A stretch of 64,000 nucleotides of DNA from Microglena sp. YARC (lineage: Eukaryota; Chlorophyta; Chlorophyceae; Chlamydomonadales; Chlamydomonadaceae). The stretch spans positions 19,302,868 to 19,366,867 of the forward strand of contig CM039462.1 in assembly GCA_022414725.1 (NCBI GenBank), read 5' to 3'. A program made the position numbers and the translations under genes. The notes beneath the pieces were generated by a model. It saw only the letters and a list, made by a program, of their open reading frames with translations. It was not told the origin of the DNA and did not search any database. Shown here one piece after another: positions 35,607 through 44,358 of this stretch (its first letter is position 1; the number at the start of each line of letters is the position of its first letter).

Positions 35607-38600
35607 TGTATGTATGTTATGGTATGTATGTAATGTATGTGTATGTATGTATGTATGTAATGTGTGTATGTATGTATGTATGTGTGTATGTAATGTATGT
35701 ATGTGTGTATGTATGTATGTATGTATGTATGTATGTGTGTATGTATGTATGTATGTATGTATGTATGTGTATGTATGTATGTATGTATGTATGTATGTAT
35801 GTGTTATGTATGTATGTATGTATGTATGTATGCATGTATGTATGTATGTATGTATGTATGTATGTATGTATGTATGTATGTGTGTAAGTATGTATGTATG
35901 TATGTATGTATGTATGTATGTATGTATGTATGTATGTATGTATGTATGAATGTATGTTACAGTCCAGGGCTAGGCCCAATAGGCTGAAATGGACTTGCCC
36001 ACCGTGACAGGAAGGGCTAAAAATAAAAGCATTGATGAACTGAACCCCAAACAATCCTTTTACTGACGGGGGCCCTGAGTTCTTGCTAAAGTGAGAATTT
36101 CATTCTACGATTATAATTTAATCGTCATCCCAAATGAGATGATAGTTCAAGTGTTCAATTCTTATCACATTTTAAATATTTATCACAAGCTGTTTCCATC
36201 CTTCAAAGGAATCAGGATTCATGACCAGCCTCATGCTGGAGTCTTTATCAACCAACTCAGGTTCAATTAAAAGTTTACCTGGTTGCACCGACGAGGGCCC
36301 AGCGTAGCCTGGCTAATCATGGGAATGCAATATAACGGGATTGAAAAAACATGAGAAGGAGTTGAATACGACACCCGCTTGGGTGAGAGAGCAGAGCTCT
36401 CATTGTGATGGGGGCCAAGACATTGTCAGATCGCGAAGCGCAAAGGGGGTACTGAGCGTAGAGCTAAGGGAGTACGTTTACCTGGTTGCACCATAAGGGC
36501 CCAGCGTAGCCTGGCTAACCACGGTAGAACAGCCCCTTTCAGTGATATACAATGGTCTAGTGGTAGATCAGATCGCTCGAGGATGAAGTCGGGGGTTCGA
36601 TTCCCCCTTCGGACGCTCTTGGCGTTGCAGGTCGTCGTCAACCGCGATGGTAGCTTGTCCAGTTGAGGTAGGAGACCGCTCCCCACCCGCGTACGACGGG
36701 CTCCCTTAACACCACGCCCCACCAGGCGTTATCATTACCTTTTGTATGGTAGAACGCAGCTCTGTTTTTATTTTTGGCTACGAGCAGCAGCTTCTAGGTA
36801 GCTCTCCTGGCTAGCAATCAGCGAAACCTAAAGCAACCTAGTGCACCTTGCAGCTGACATAATCAGCATTCTAGCGCTGCTGAAATTTGGGGGCCTAGCG
36901 GCAAGCTCAGGGAGCTGCCTAGAAGCTGCTGCTAGTAGCCCTGCGAATCATGGTAGATCGCAGCTGAGAGCATAGCGTTCCTTTTTCAGCTACGAGCAGC
37001 AGCTTCTAGGCTGCTCCCTGAGCCAGCCACTGGGCCAAGCCCCCAAGATGTCAACAGAATGTTGCGCTGCTCTTTTGTAGGAGTGGCAACTCCATTCGAA
37101 CTGAATCCTCAGTGCTGCTGGTTTGTTTCGGGAGACCCTACTCCCGGGCCGAAACTCCTTTCATAAAAACAAAAAAAGGAAATCTGGTTGTGTCAGTTTC
37201 AAGGTGTGAAGCATGAAACAACTGCACTGAGTTGTTTTTAAGGAAAGGAAAAGTTTAGGGTTTAACTTCTGAGTATGCAGAAAGATGCAGCTGCTTCCGG
37301 GGAGTTCATAGCCCCAAGCTTGGGCCTGTTTGGCCAATTTATTATATAGTTATGGCTTTTCTAGTGATTTCATGGAAGTAGCCCCCTTACACAAATGCTT
37401 GGGTGAAATTGTACCTTTACGTAGCACCATGGTGCTCCTAGCAGCCTTTCTGGTGCTACTAGCAGCTTTTGGGGAGCAAAGTGCCACCCGCAAAAGGCTC
37501 GAACGCAGCACTCCAAAACACCAAGGTACGTAATGCAGCACTTGCGCTGCAAGTTACACCTTGGAAACGTGGGTTTTTCTTTTCGTATTTTCACAGCAGC
37601 TTCTTGGCAGCTCCCTGAGCCGGCCACTGGGCTACACGGAACTATTTCAGCAGTTCTGGACAGCTGATTATGCCAGCTTCAAGATGCTCGAGGTAGAGCG
37701 CCAGGTCTGGCTGAATAGGCAGTCAGAGAAGCTGCCTAGAAGCTGCTGCTGGTAGCCGAAGTAAAAACACCGAAAGCAACCCCTGTGAATGGCTTTTCTG
37801 TGCCTCCCAAAGTAAGGGGTCGATGCTTCAGTTCGTGGGTGAAACCTCAGAAAATCCCAGAAACAATTCATTAATTTATTTATTAATTTATTTATGTATT
37901 TATTTATTTATTTATTTTTGAATCAGCATCTGGTTCATTTATTCATTATTTTATAAATTCATGCCCGATTCATGTATTTATTTCTTTATTTGTAAATCAG
38001 CATCCGGTTCCCACAATTTTGCAATCATAGTTTGATACAAGTAGCACAAGTAGCTAGAAGTAGCACCTTAAAGAACCCCCTGTGATTGACTTTACTGTGC
38101 CTACCAATTTAAGGGGTCGCTGCTTCAGTTCGTGGGTGAAACCTCAGAAATCCCAGAAAATAATTATTTTATTTATTTGTTTGTAAATCAGCATCCGGTT
38201 CCCACTTTTTTTTCATTTTGTTTTGGTGTAAATCAGGATCCGGTTTCCACCATTTCCAAATCATACTAGAGTTTGATAAAAGTAGCACAAGTAGCACCTT
38301 CAAGAACCCCCTGTGATTGACTTAACTGTACCTAACAATTTAAGGGGTCGCTGCTTCAGTTCGTGGGTGAAGCCTCATAAAATCCCAGTAAATTATTCGT
38401 TTATTTATTAATTTGAAAATCAGCACCCGGTTCCCACCATTTTTTTCCATTTTTTTTTTTGCTTGTGAATCAAGACCCGGTTCCCACCATTTCCAATCAT
38501 AGTTTGATACAAGTAGCTACAAGAACCGCTACTGCTAACCGCTACACTAGTAGCTATACAAGTAGCTAAAAGAACCCCCTGGGATTGACTTTATTATGCC

Positions 38601-39722
38601 TCCCATGTTCAGGGGTTCGATGCTTCAATTCCTGGGTGAAACCTCAGAGAATCCACTTTTTTTTTACCGAAATTGTATGTATCAGTATTCGGCTCCCACC
38701 ATTCTTCAATAATAGTTTGATACCCCTGTGAATGCAGCTGAGCAGTTTTTTCTCTTCAAGTTTCTGTAGGTCAAGTTGTAGGTCAGATTTCTGTACTTCA
38801 AATTGTAGATAAGGTTTCTGTACTTCAAGTTGTAGGTCAGATTTCTGTACTTCAAGTTGTAAATCAGGTTTCTGAACTTCAAGTTTTAGGTCAGGTTTCT
38901 GTAGTTCAAGTTGTAGGTCAGGTGTCTGTATTTCAAGCTGTAGGTCAGGTTTGTGTAGGTCAGGAGTCTGTACTTCAAGTTGTACGTCAGGTCTCTGTAG
39001 GTCAAGTTTCTGTGGGTCAAGTTAGTTGGCCTACCCCTGGACGGTAACATGTGCACAGCTAACATATGCACAGCTACAATCAGCAGCTTCTAGACAGCTC
39101 CAACCTGCTCTCCAAGCTACCACACTCATGAACACGCTCATGCAGCAAGGCCAGCTAGGGCACTACATTTACACACATTAGGATTGCAAAAATAATGATC
39201 CCAGTAGCACGAACTCAGGGCCTCTGTCGGTAAAACGGTCGTTTGGGGTTCAATTCATCAGTGCTTTTCCTTTTTAGCCCCCCCTGATATCATGACAGGG
39301 CAAGTCCCTTTAGCCTATCTGGCTACCCCCTGCACTGTAACAACATGCGAACATGTAGCAAGGCAATCCAAGTCACTGCAATCATGATCATCAACATGAT
39401 AAATGAGCAGGGCCAGCTAGGGTTAACCACCATTTGTTTTTGCGATGCGTCGCCATTCCGCCGCTGCGTGGCGACGCATGGGTCCAGCTAAACTAGTCAG
39501 AAATGCCCCCCAACCCCCCCAGGCTCCGGCTTTGCGCTCCGTGGGATTCGGGAGCGCAGCGCACTAGGGTTGCACCGAGCTGCTCAATTAGTGACGCGTA
39601 GCAAAACAAAAGGGGGGGCTGACTCACCTCAGTTACCAAGAAGTTCATAACAAGCTTATTCAAGCTATCCTTGGGGATCTGCAGAGGGGGGGGGGGGGGG
39701 GGGGATTTCGCGCATGTGTGTT

Positions 39723-39787
<65 letters not shown>

Positions 39788-39797
39788 TTTGCGTGTG

Positions 39798-39836
<39 letters not shown>

Positions 39837-39864
39837 TGTTGTTTGTGTGTGTGTTTTTGGTGTG

Positions 39865-39895
<31 letters not shown>

Positions 39896-39923
39896 TGTGG
39901 TGTGGTGTGGTGTGTGTGTGTGT

Positions 39924-39981
<58 letters not shown>

Positions 39982-40402
39982 TGTGTATGTGTGTGTGTGT
40001 GTGTGTATGGGTGTGTGAGTGGTTTGTGTGTGTGTGTGTCAATGGGTGTGTGTGTGTGCGTGTGTGTATGTGTGTGTGCGTGGTTTGAGTGCTTCATTTG
40101 TGTGTGGTTTTCGTTTGTGATTTCTATGTATGGTCGCCCCATGTATTTTAATCAGTATGCACTGAAGCGTGCGATAAAGCCATGCTGTCTCATGTCCCGA
40201 ATCATTTACTCGAAGCCTAGTTAGGGCTTCCATCAGGAGCACTCACTTTCACTTGCGCCATTTTACTTTCCCATTGCTCCAGGCTGATGCTAGATTTATT
40301 GGCCTGCAAGGAAGGTAAATCTGAAGTTCTTAGATGACTGCTGGATGCTAATAAGGATCTGGCTATCCCAGAGGGAGGATATTTCTGTCCACCACTCGCC
40401 AT
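16362..40402 (-). CDS. GID8: GID8/TWA1, scaffold subunit of the GID/CTLH E3 ligase (8 exons over 24 kb)
   Basis: Exons: 40247-40402, 39628-39678, 35338-35395, 34314-34431, 23395-23498, 20879-20928, 18072-18238, 16362-16457. All phases fit except within exon 4. About 260 residues, near the usual 210-240. Order of domains: N-terminal extension; LisH motif (SLNKLVMNFLVTEGYADAAQMF); CTLH (VNDFNPE, HLQQQRLIEFIRKG, EEALDFAQE); CRA (YLAPQGEERPELLEEI, RTVALLAF, SSPVGALMDVTQRQK, ASELNAAIL, LHTLIKLM); C-terminus NQLDEKCNYPHISDLSTGEL and stop. In the family GID8 bridges the RING pair and substrate receptors of the GID/CTLH ubiquitin ligase. Introns are filled with satellites, including a 7-kb G/T block, and four exons carry tandem copies of their splice junctions. 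The proximal copy of exon 4 is out of frame as assembled, so function of this allele is uncertain. Confidence 0.92.
16488..16560 (+). mobile_element. GTTCAA-tailed short retroposon (family 2)
   Basis: CTGCCAAAGACGGTGAGC, AGCCAAATTGCTGGCTGGAG, CCATGTAACC and a (AGTTCA)n tail, in the last GID8 intron. Confidence 0.75.
16990..17860 (-). repeat. 89-bp array of GID8 exon 7 donor junctions
   Basis: Eight extra copies, at about 16,995, 17,085, 17,172, 17,262, 17,352, 17,440, 17,530 and 17,815. Each holds about 45 bases of exon end (read as EDNKPTLHTLIKLM) and the donor GTAAGC, plus about 45 bases of intron. The first five inner units are nearly identical. Plus-strand open frames through the array are chance, since frames are shared by repeated units. 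Confidence 0.92.
17575..17790 (-). mobile_element. CATA-tailed short retroposon (family 1), in array
   Basis: (CATA)n tail at low coordinates, then the TGTAAC end and body, reaching the GAGCTCGTGCTACAGTGATC end at about 17,785. It interrupts one unit of the exon 7 donor array. Confidence 0.8.
17865..18030 (-). mobile_element. CATA-tailed short retroposon (family 1), second array copy
   Basis: Same element at the same position in the neighbouring unit as the 17.6-kb copy, so it was probably duplicated with the unit. Confidence 0.8.
18072..18238 (-). CDS. GID8: GID8 exon 7 (CRA)
   Basis: Fifty-five codons: RTVALLAFHDAKSSPVGALM, DVTQRQKTASELNAAIL, then LHTLIKLM and donor GTAATC. Its acceptor (CCCAATGCAG) is amplified upstream to 18.8 kb and its donor downstream to 17.0 kb. 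Confidence 0.95.
18239..18880 (-). repeat. GGGATT array with GID8 exon 7 acceptor copies
   Basis: (GGGATT)n-like repeat upstream of exon 7. About ten units contain the plus-strand word TTCTGCATTGGGATT or close variants, the complement of the true acceptor CCCAATGCAG|AA. A segment at 18,670-18,800 is inverted. Confidence 0.8.
18950..19110. mobile_element. MITE M1
   Basis: Ends GGGCTACTCGTGGCAGC and GCTGCTAAAAGTAGCCC. The inner TGGGTCAAATCCAATGCTTG block is shared with the 12.2 and 16.2 kb copies. Confidence 0.75.
19361..19530. mobile_element. MITE M1
   Basis: GGATACTAGCAGCAGTTTCT start and GAAGTTGCTGCTCATAGC end. Further end fragments lie just upstream at 19,260-19,345. Confidence 0.75.
19557..19815. 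repeat. (CAG/CAC)n trinucleotide array
   Basis: Mixed CAG and CAC units. It gives His/Gln and Val/Leu runs in translation. Not a gene. Confidence 0.9.
19816..20090. mobile_element. Two truncated M1 MITE copies
   Basis: CGGCTACTAGCAGCAGCTTC starts at about 19,818 and again at 20,010 with the same CTAGGCAGCTCCCCTGGCTG body. Both lack the right end. Confidence 0.7.
20191..20403 (-). mobile_element. tRNA-derived SINE (family 3)
   Basis: On the minus strand: start CCCCTTTCAGTGATATAC, A-box-like TGGTCTAGTGGTAGA, B-box GGGTTCGATTCCCC, then a body with CTTGGCGTTGCAGGTCGT and CACGCCCCACCAGGCGTT. Flanked by GCCTAGTC at 20,183-20,190 and 20,404-20,411, a likely target-site duplication. It does not fold as a full functional tRNA. 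Confidence 0.8.
20440..20825. repeat. (GGT/GCT)n trinucleotide array
   Basis: GATGGTGGT-type repeats beside GID8 exon 6. Long Val/Leu and Ser/Thr/Pro frames are artefacts. Confidence 0.92.
20879..20928 (-). CDS. GID8: GID8 exon 6
   Basis: Fifty bases, YLAPQGEERPELLEEI, acceptor GCTCAG, donor GTGAGG, phases 2 and 1 as required. Flanked upstream by a 1.2-kb GGATCA array and downstream by (GGT)n. Confidence 0.92.
20945..22175. repeat. (GGATCA/GGATTG/GGATAA)n array
   Basis: 1.2 kb of hexamer variants upstream of GID8 exon 6. It gives 400-500 codon open frames of Arg-Ile or Leu-Ile-Pro on the two strands, which are periodicity artefacts. Confidence 0.95.
22600..23394 (-). repeat. Array of GID8 exon 5 donor junctions
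   Basis: Four extra copies (about 22,605, 22,741, 23,026, 23,218) of the exon end (minus: GCCCTGGATTTTGCGCA) with the donor GTAG(C/G)TT, the TGTGGCTC(A/G)GTGGTTTTC spacer and a (GGT)n tract. The exon parts encode ALDFAQE in frame. Confidence 0.9.
23395..23498 (-). CDS. GID8: GID8 exon 5 (CTLH)
   Basis: Thirty-four codons plus two bases: ILETQPHLIFHLQQQRLIEF, IRKGQEEEALDFAQ, acceptor ATGCAG, donor GTAGGT. Both of its junctions are amplified, the acceptor upstream at 23.6-24.3 kb and the donor downstream at 22.6-23.25 kb. Confidence 0.95.
23499..24560 (-). repeat. Array of GID8 exon 5 acceptor junctions with family-2 insertions
   Basis: About five units of 200-290 bp. Extra acceptor copies (minus: TGCAG|ATC...) lie at about 23,600, 23,812, 24,008 and 24,287. 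Units share CACAGCACAGGTGCAGG. Four contain a minus-strand family-2 retroposon (23,608; 23,821; 24,018; 24,293). Confidence 0.85.
24800..25690 (-). repeat. Tandem repeat of about 115 bp (GGTGTGGATGAGTCTCC)
   Basis: Seven or eight units with AAACTGCACCTGCGACCACA and CCGCCACAGGGGGTGAGAAT. On the minus strand each has a GTGGTCGCAG acceptor-like site followed by GTGCAGTTTTTCGC. The outermost copy continues into 90 bases of other sequence (25,545-25,680). That does not match GID8 and I do not recognise it. Confidence 0.8.
25700..26990. other. AT-richer intronic stretch
   Basis: No gene seen. It contains (TAATAC)n-like and ATGATAATG repeats (26,540-26,730), then GGTGCAGGTTGGTGCAG minisatellite (26,750-26,960). 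Confidence 0.5.
26990..34190. repeat. 7-kb G/T-only block, (GGTGGTAGGTGGT)n
   Basis: Degenerate GGT/AGGT repeat with almost no A or C on the plus strand, inside GID8 intron 4. From about 31.9 kb, small islands of mixed sequence appear (for example 32,770-32,980, 33,120-33,260, 33,340-33,600, 33,960-34,170). I recognise no gene in them. Thr/Pro/His and Gly/Val/Trp frames are artefacts. Confidence 0.95.
34314..34431 (-). CDS. GID8: GID8 exon 4, proximal copy (out of frame)
   Basis: Starts GTTTGCAG|GGGTTGAGCTG and ends KVNDFNPE|GTGGGC, both right for GID8, but the exon is 118 nt where about 104 would keep frame. The middle (34,340-34,400) diverges and carries extra bases. A second copy upstream (34,500-34,574) reads correctly as VELGSIAERVEIRQAVQRGD and VEGAI but has no donor. 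Either the allele is broken or the assembly is wrong here. Confidence 0.6.
34440..34990 (-). repeat. Array of GID8 exon 4 acceptor ends
   Basis: Upstream copies of exon 4: one well preserved (34,500-34,574, acceptor GTTCAG), one at 34,645-34,710 with a changed acceptor, and a fragment at 34,945-34,985. Spacers share GTAGACACAAGGT(G/A)TGGATTGAT and GAATGCTTTCACTTGAATT. Confidence 0.85.
34760..35337 (-). repeat. Degenerate repeats at GID8 exon 3 donor side
   Basis: CA-rich units of about 110-130 bp with CTGACTTCAGA(T/C)GGCGCTCTTC. A copy of the exon 3 donor junction (minus: AAGGAATCAGGACCAAGCCA then GGTACGG) lies at about 35,153-35,185. Confidence 0.75.
35338..35395 (-). CDS. GID8: GID8 exon 3 (LisH end)
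   Basis: Nineteen codons plus one base, GYADAAQMFEKESGTVSTP, donor GTAAAG. The acceptor CACATGCAG directly joins the long (CATA)n tail of a family-1 retroposon. Confidence 0.9.
35400..36095 (-). mobile_element. CATA-tailed retroposon (family 1) with 540-bp tail
   Basis: (ATGT)n from 35,400 to 35,950, then on the minus strand the TGTAAC end, CCTATTGGGCC, CCCTTCCTGTCACGG and the GGGCCCCCGTC 5' part at about 36,090. The tail abuts the GID8 exon 3 acceptor. Met-Tyr-Val-Cys frames are repeat artefacts. Confidence 0.85.
36270..36520. repeat. Direct repeat GTTTACCTGGTTGCACC
   Basis: A 40-bp block with GGGCCCAGCGTAGCCTGGCT occurs at 36,275 and 36,477. The sequence between them is unrecognised. Confidence 0.7.
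36533..36748 (+). mobile_element. tRNA-derived SINE (family 3), best copy
   Basis: CCCCTTTCAGTGATATAC, A-box-like TGGTCTAGTGGTAGA, B-box GGGTTCGATTCCCC, body CTCTTGGCGTTGCAGGTCGT and end CCACGCCCCACCAGGCGTTA, TCATTACC. GGTAGAACAGC before and GGTAGAACGCAGC after look like an imperfect target duplication. Confidence 0.85.
36776..36948. mobile_element. MITE M1, most symmetric copy
   Basis: GGCTACGAGCAGCAGCTTCT start, GAAGCTGCTGCTAGTAGCC end, about 30-bp inverted ends, 173 bp, non-coding. A truncated second copy follows at 36,984-37,065. Confidence 0.85.
37595..37760. mobile_element. MITE M1
   Basis: AGCAGCTTCTTGGCAGCTCC to GAAGCTGCTGCTGGTAGCC. Confidence 0.75.
37775..38700. repeat. Tandem repeat of 230-300 bp with (ATTT)n
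   Basis: Four units starting near 37,778, 38,078, 38,309 and 38,576, each with CCCCCTGTGATTGACTTT or a variant, GGGGTCGCTGCTTCAGTTCG and CATCCGGTTCCCAC. No gene seen. Confidence 0.85.
38755..39030. repeat. Minisatellite GTAGGTCAGGTTTCTGTACTTCAAGTT (about 27-35 bp)
   Basis: Nine or so degenerate units. Confidence 0.88.
39195..39345 (+). mobile_element. CATA-type short retroposon (family 1), plus orientation
   Basis: GTAGCACGAACTCAGGGCC, GGGGTTCAATTCATCAGTGC, CAAGTCCCTTTAGCCTATCT and the end CACTGTAACAACATG. The tail is short here. Confidence 0.75.
39628..39678 (-). CDS. GID8: GID8 exon 2 (LisH start)
   Basis: Seventeen codons, IPKDSLNKLVMNFLVTE, with acceptor CTGCAG and donor GTGAGT. The LVMNFLVTE segment is a GID8 hallmark. 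A poly-G and (TG)n tract of 400 bp abuts the acceptor side. Confidence 0.92.
39680..40090. repeat. Poly-G and (TG)n tract
   Basis: About 400 bp directly at the GID8 exon 2 acceptor. Confidence 0.95.
40247..40402 (-). CDS. GID8: GID8 exon 1
   Basis: Fifty-two codons from ATG at 40402 to LEQWESKMAQVK, donor GTGAGT. The (S/E)xEEWExK-like motif precedes the LisH in GID8 proteins. The first 35 residues are Ser-rich and not conserved. It is the first ATG in this frame next to the conserved part. Confidence 0.85.
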
Positions 40403-41775
40403 GGGATTTCAGTAAATTCAGAACTCCGCGGCTGGGCAAGGAAATGCGTTGCCAATTCCGCTTCAATTTGCGCCCAAGCTCGCAAGCTCGTGCCCTGACA
40501 GCAAGGATGGGTAAGTATCTGCGAACCAGGAAGGTGGGGGTGCCAGCAGCAGTAGGGCTCCCAAACTCGGGTGCAGATAGGTGGAAACGATGCTGCTGGG
40601 AGGATTGAGAGCGGGCGGAAGGAATATTGTCGAGGTCTCTCTGAATAAGAAATCTGAACGTGGTTTCTCAATTTCGATACAGCTGCTCGCAGCACGGGCG
40701 GGGAGCTCGGGTTCAGAGGTGGCCCTGGTCGGCCCTGCTCGGGTTCACCCCCCGTGTCCACCCGCGAGCCCGCGAGTGGCGTGGCAACCACTACAAAGTA
40801 CAACTACAGAGTACAGTCATCGAGACCAGTCGAAACAAGTCAACTCCCTCCCTCCCTCCCTCCCTCCTCTCCTCCTCCTCCCTCCCTCCCTCCCTCCCTC
40901 CCTCCCTCCCTCCCTATCATCCCATCCCATCCCCCTCCCCACCCATCCCATCCCATCCCATTCCATCCCATCCCATTCCATCCCATCCCATCCCATCCCA
41001 TCCCTCTATCCCTCCATCCCTCCTCCTCCTCCTCCTCCTCCTCCTCCTCCTCCTCCTCCCTCCTCCTCCTCCTCCCCCCCCCCCTCCCTATCAGCAATTA
41101 TAGTACCCTCCAATTGGTCAAGAAAGAGACAAATAATACCGGGGAGATTGTTTCCTTGTTTAACACCTGCCTTTGCTGAGAAGGCACAATTAATATGATT
41201 GCTGAAGCGTACTTTAATACGAAAATATGTACACATGTTTCTGAATGGTCATCATTAGCCTTCCTAAAGCTAATGAAATAACAATATACAGTTTTGCATG
41301 ATTGGTACACCTCCACAATGTGACGCAATATAAAAGCTGCATCCACAGTACTGCAGCTGCCTCCCATTTCCCCCCATTCCAGAGACCTGGTTGCAGATAG
41401 TTTATATATATAGTTACAAACGGATTACGGACCTGGTTACAGCTGGCTGTCACGTTCAGTAGTCAGCATAATACCTTATATTGACCTCCACAAGATTTTG
41501 AGCTGAACATGCATAAGCATGTGACATGGTTTACACACCTGGTTACAAATGGATTATATACCTGGTTACCGCCCTCAACTAAGCAGAGACACCACGGTTA
41601 CACCGGTCACACTGGCGGAGGAGGAGGAGGAGGAGGAGGAGGAGGAGGAGCAATTTAACCTAAGGGTTCTGCGCCCATGAGCGCCCTCGGGCGACGCCAG
41701 CCGGCGTTGCGCATGACCTGCGGATGCCGCATGGAAGCTTCGAGATGCAGAAGACCGAGACCGAGACCCAGACCC

Positions 41776-41810
<35 letters not shown>

Positions 41811-41872
41811 CAGACCGAGACCCAGACCGAGACCGAGACCCAGACCGAGACCCACGAACCCACGACCGCGCG
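40403..41872. other. GID8 upstream region
   Basis: GC-rich sequence to 40,800 (probable GID8 5' UTR and promoter), then (TCCC)n, (ATCCC)n and (CTC)n microsatellites (40,845-41,090). Next comes 500 bp of AT-richer sequence with CCTGGTTAC(A/C) direct repeats, then (GGA)n at 41,620-41,650 and a GAGACCGAGACC/GAGACCCAGACC array (41,755-41,860). I identify no gene. Confidence 0.6.
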
Positions 41873-41989
41873 AGAGGTGACCGCCCAACTAGGTTTTTCG
41901 ATAAGCTACCCCCAAATTTAGTAGTTATGAAATTCTACCCACAAATTTAGTAGTTATGAAATCGCAGGACACTTCGGTGGGCAGGGCAC

Positions 41990-42400
41990 CTCGACCAGCA
42001 ACCACCCACAAATTTAGTGGGTAGAGACCCATCACCAGCAACCAACAACTAATTTAGAGGGTAGTTACCCCCCAACAGCAACCAACAACTAATTTAGTGG
42101 GTAGTTACCCTTCACCAGCAACCGACAACTAATTTAGGGGGTAGTGCCCCCCCACCAGCAACCACCCACTAATTTAGGGGGTAGTAACCCCTCACCAGCA
42201 AGCACCCACTAATTCAGGGGGTAATTACCCACCACCAACAAGCACCCACTAATTTAGGGGGTAGTGACCCCAAGTACCCACTAATTCAGGGGGTAGTTAC
42301 CCCCCACCAACAAGCACCCACTAATTTAGGGGATAGTGACGCCCCACCAGCAACCACCCACTTATTTAGGGGGTAGTGACCCCTCACCAGCAAGCACTCA
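41990..42400. repeat. 47-bp array, outer left part
   Basis: About nine units of CACCCACTAATTTAGGGGGT plus AGT(G/T)ACCCC(C/T)CACCAGCAA. Interrupted at 42,400 by the LINE. Confidence 0.92.
42389..42400. other. Target-site duplication of the LINE (left)
   Basis: AGCAAGCACTCA, repeated exactly at 53,726-53,737. Confidence 0.9.
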
Positions 42401-43039
42401 TTGAAATTGAAATTGAAATTGTTACATCCGTGTAGAACCGTTACTCACAGGACGTGAAGTTAAGGACACCATAGCGTAAGCCGGAGCTAGCTATAGTCAC
42501 CGTAGGGCCATCTCAGTAAAAAGAATTACCACCGATGCCTGACCGGCAGGCACCGTAGCCACATCATGCCAGTGCAGCTTAATACGGGGGTTTTTCACCC
42601 CGGTTGGGAAGCACCGACACAATGCAGCTGGCAAGACAAAACCTGAGAGGGGGGACGGTCTGTGTGCTAGTCCCCGGGTATCGAACCGGGGTGTGCTTCC
42701 ATAAAACGTCTTCACTGTAAAATACTCTGAAAGCTAGTGATGGTGTGGGAGTGGACTGTGTCCGCCAGTTTTGAGGGCACATGATCTCTGAAGTCCAAGA
42801 GTGGTCATAGAAGTCAAAAAAGAGGTTGGAATAGTACCAGTTGTTCCAACGGTGATAACTTCATAGTGAACGAGGTATCCAGCCGATCTAAGGCCATTTA
42901 CTAATTCAACATGCTGGGCGTGTTTTAGTGATAAACTTAGTAGCATGGTTGGTATCAGAGCAGTATCCAAGCTCCAAGAACCCAGAGTTCTTTATCAGAC
43001 ATACAGGTAGGAGAGTCTATGTCAGGTAGGACGGCAAGA

Positions 43040-43537
43040 TCAGGTCTCATTCTCTTTCCAGTCCGCTACAGTAATAGTGGAGGGGGCGTAACCAGTCAGG
43101 GAGACGTTTGCCCAGGACCCCCCTGGGAGGTCCTCTTCCTTGCCAGCGTCCATGATCATTCTGCGGGATCCCAGGGCTCCGGTGCAAATGGCCTTGTGGA
43201 TGAGTCGCACTGCGGCGTCATGTCTCTTGATATAGAGCCCCTTGAAAGTCCGGTGTGTGCAGCCCGCCAGGATGTGGCCCGCTCCGTCCTCACAGGTGTG
43301 GCAAATGGGGCATAGGGAGTTCGTGGGTGGGTGAGTGCTTGTAATATAAGGGAGTTTCCCAGCGGAATGCAAGTTTACGGTTCCACAGTCTACCCCAGCG
43401 GGCTTTAAGGATGTGGAATTTAGTTTTATGTTGGATAAGGGTTGAGGTCCAAAATTTGTTACTTGCATGAGGAAGTTGGTGGGGAGTGTTATCAGCCTAG
43501 GTGGTTGCATAAATCCCTTTAAGAGGGTGTTGGCCAA
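43040..43537 (-). pseudogene. LINE C-terminal zinc-knuckle region
   Basis: A 165-codon frame with CPICHTCEDGAGHILAGC (C-x2-C-x7-H-x4-C), followed by KRHDAAVRLIHKAI. This arrangement is typical of the C-terminus of EN-RT LINE proteins, where it binds nucleic acid. It lies downstream of the RNase H-like part. Confidence 0.75.
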
Positions 43538-43699
43538 GGTGGCAGCTAGTGGGCAGGTTAGAGGTGATACCTTGTGTAAGGTTAGGTGCTAGGATGCGTG
43601 GGGGGAAATATCTCCCATGGGTGTGCGAGGAGGTTGAACTGTGGGCCAGCAGACATTGTGGCGGGGGATTTCCCCAGTGTTGTCAGTAAAATTGGTGGA

Positions 43700-44358
43700 G
43701 GCAGGGTGCTCAGCTGCCTTGCGTGCCAGAATGTCTGCCCTGTCAATTTCCAAGGATACCTGTGTGGGAATGGACTTTTATAAAGAGTGGTGTGTGAGCC
43801 ATGCAGGATGCGTTGAATGAGGTGTTTTTTGAATTGATTGCAGAAGTTCAGTATGAAATGGAACGGGTTGTTGTGGTAGGGTCATGAATCATTTTTTTAA
43901 TAAGTTGAAGAGAGCAGAGGCTGTCTGTATGGAGTGTAAGGGATTTGTCGTAGTCAATGTTGAGAAGGGCTTGGTGGATGGCTACCAGTTCTGCCCTGTG
44001 TTAGTTTTTGGTGGCCCCTATTCCCCCAGGGTTGATGGTTGTAGCTTTGTCCTGCAGCCGGGACATATACTGCAGCACCTATTTTACTAGGGTGCCCTGG
44101 TTTACCTTTTATTAGGCTACCATCTGTGTAGACCTGGAGGCCTGAGGAGGGGGTAGCTAGGTGAAGACAAGGGTGAGTAGTGGTAAGAAGAGAGGGAGGA
44201 GGGTGTTGGTGGAGTGGAGTTTGCCAAGGATTTTTGGCAAGAGATTTGAGTTTTCCGGGGGTAAGTAATGACAATGTCAGAGAAGGTAAGAGTGGGAGGT
44301 GGAGTGATAGTAGGAGGGCTCCCAGGATGAGGAGAGGCTTTGCATGTAGTATGTCCAT
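43700..44358 (-). pseudogene. LINE RNase H-like domain, frameshifted
   Basis: VYTDGSLIKG (first catalytic Asp) at about 44,130, HRAELVAIHQALL (Glu) and LTLHTDSLCSLQLI (Asp) at 43,930-44,020 in another frame, then KVHSHTGILGN at about 43,745. Order and spacing match RNase H1-type domains, which remove template RNA. A stop and frameshifts separate the parts. Confidence 0.75.

Noticed and set aside
35377..36054. Met-Tyr-Val-Cys and Ile-His-Thr-Tyr repeat proteins
   Set aside because: (ATGT)n tail of a family-1 retroposon.
36541..36612. Functional tRNA gene
   Set aside because: A and B boxes are present but acceptor and anticodon stems do not pair well, and the sequence continues into a repeated SINE body.
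39714..40224. Cys-Val repeat proteins
   Set aside because: (TG)n microsatellite translations.
40363..40803. 146-codon minus frame upstream of GID8
   Set aside because: Overlaps GID8 exon 1 in another frame and probable promoter; no recognised domain.
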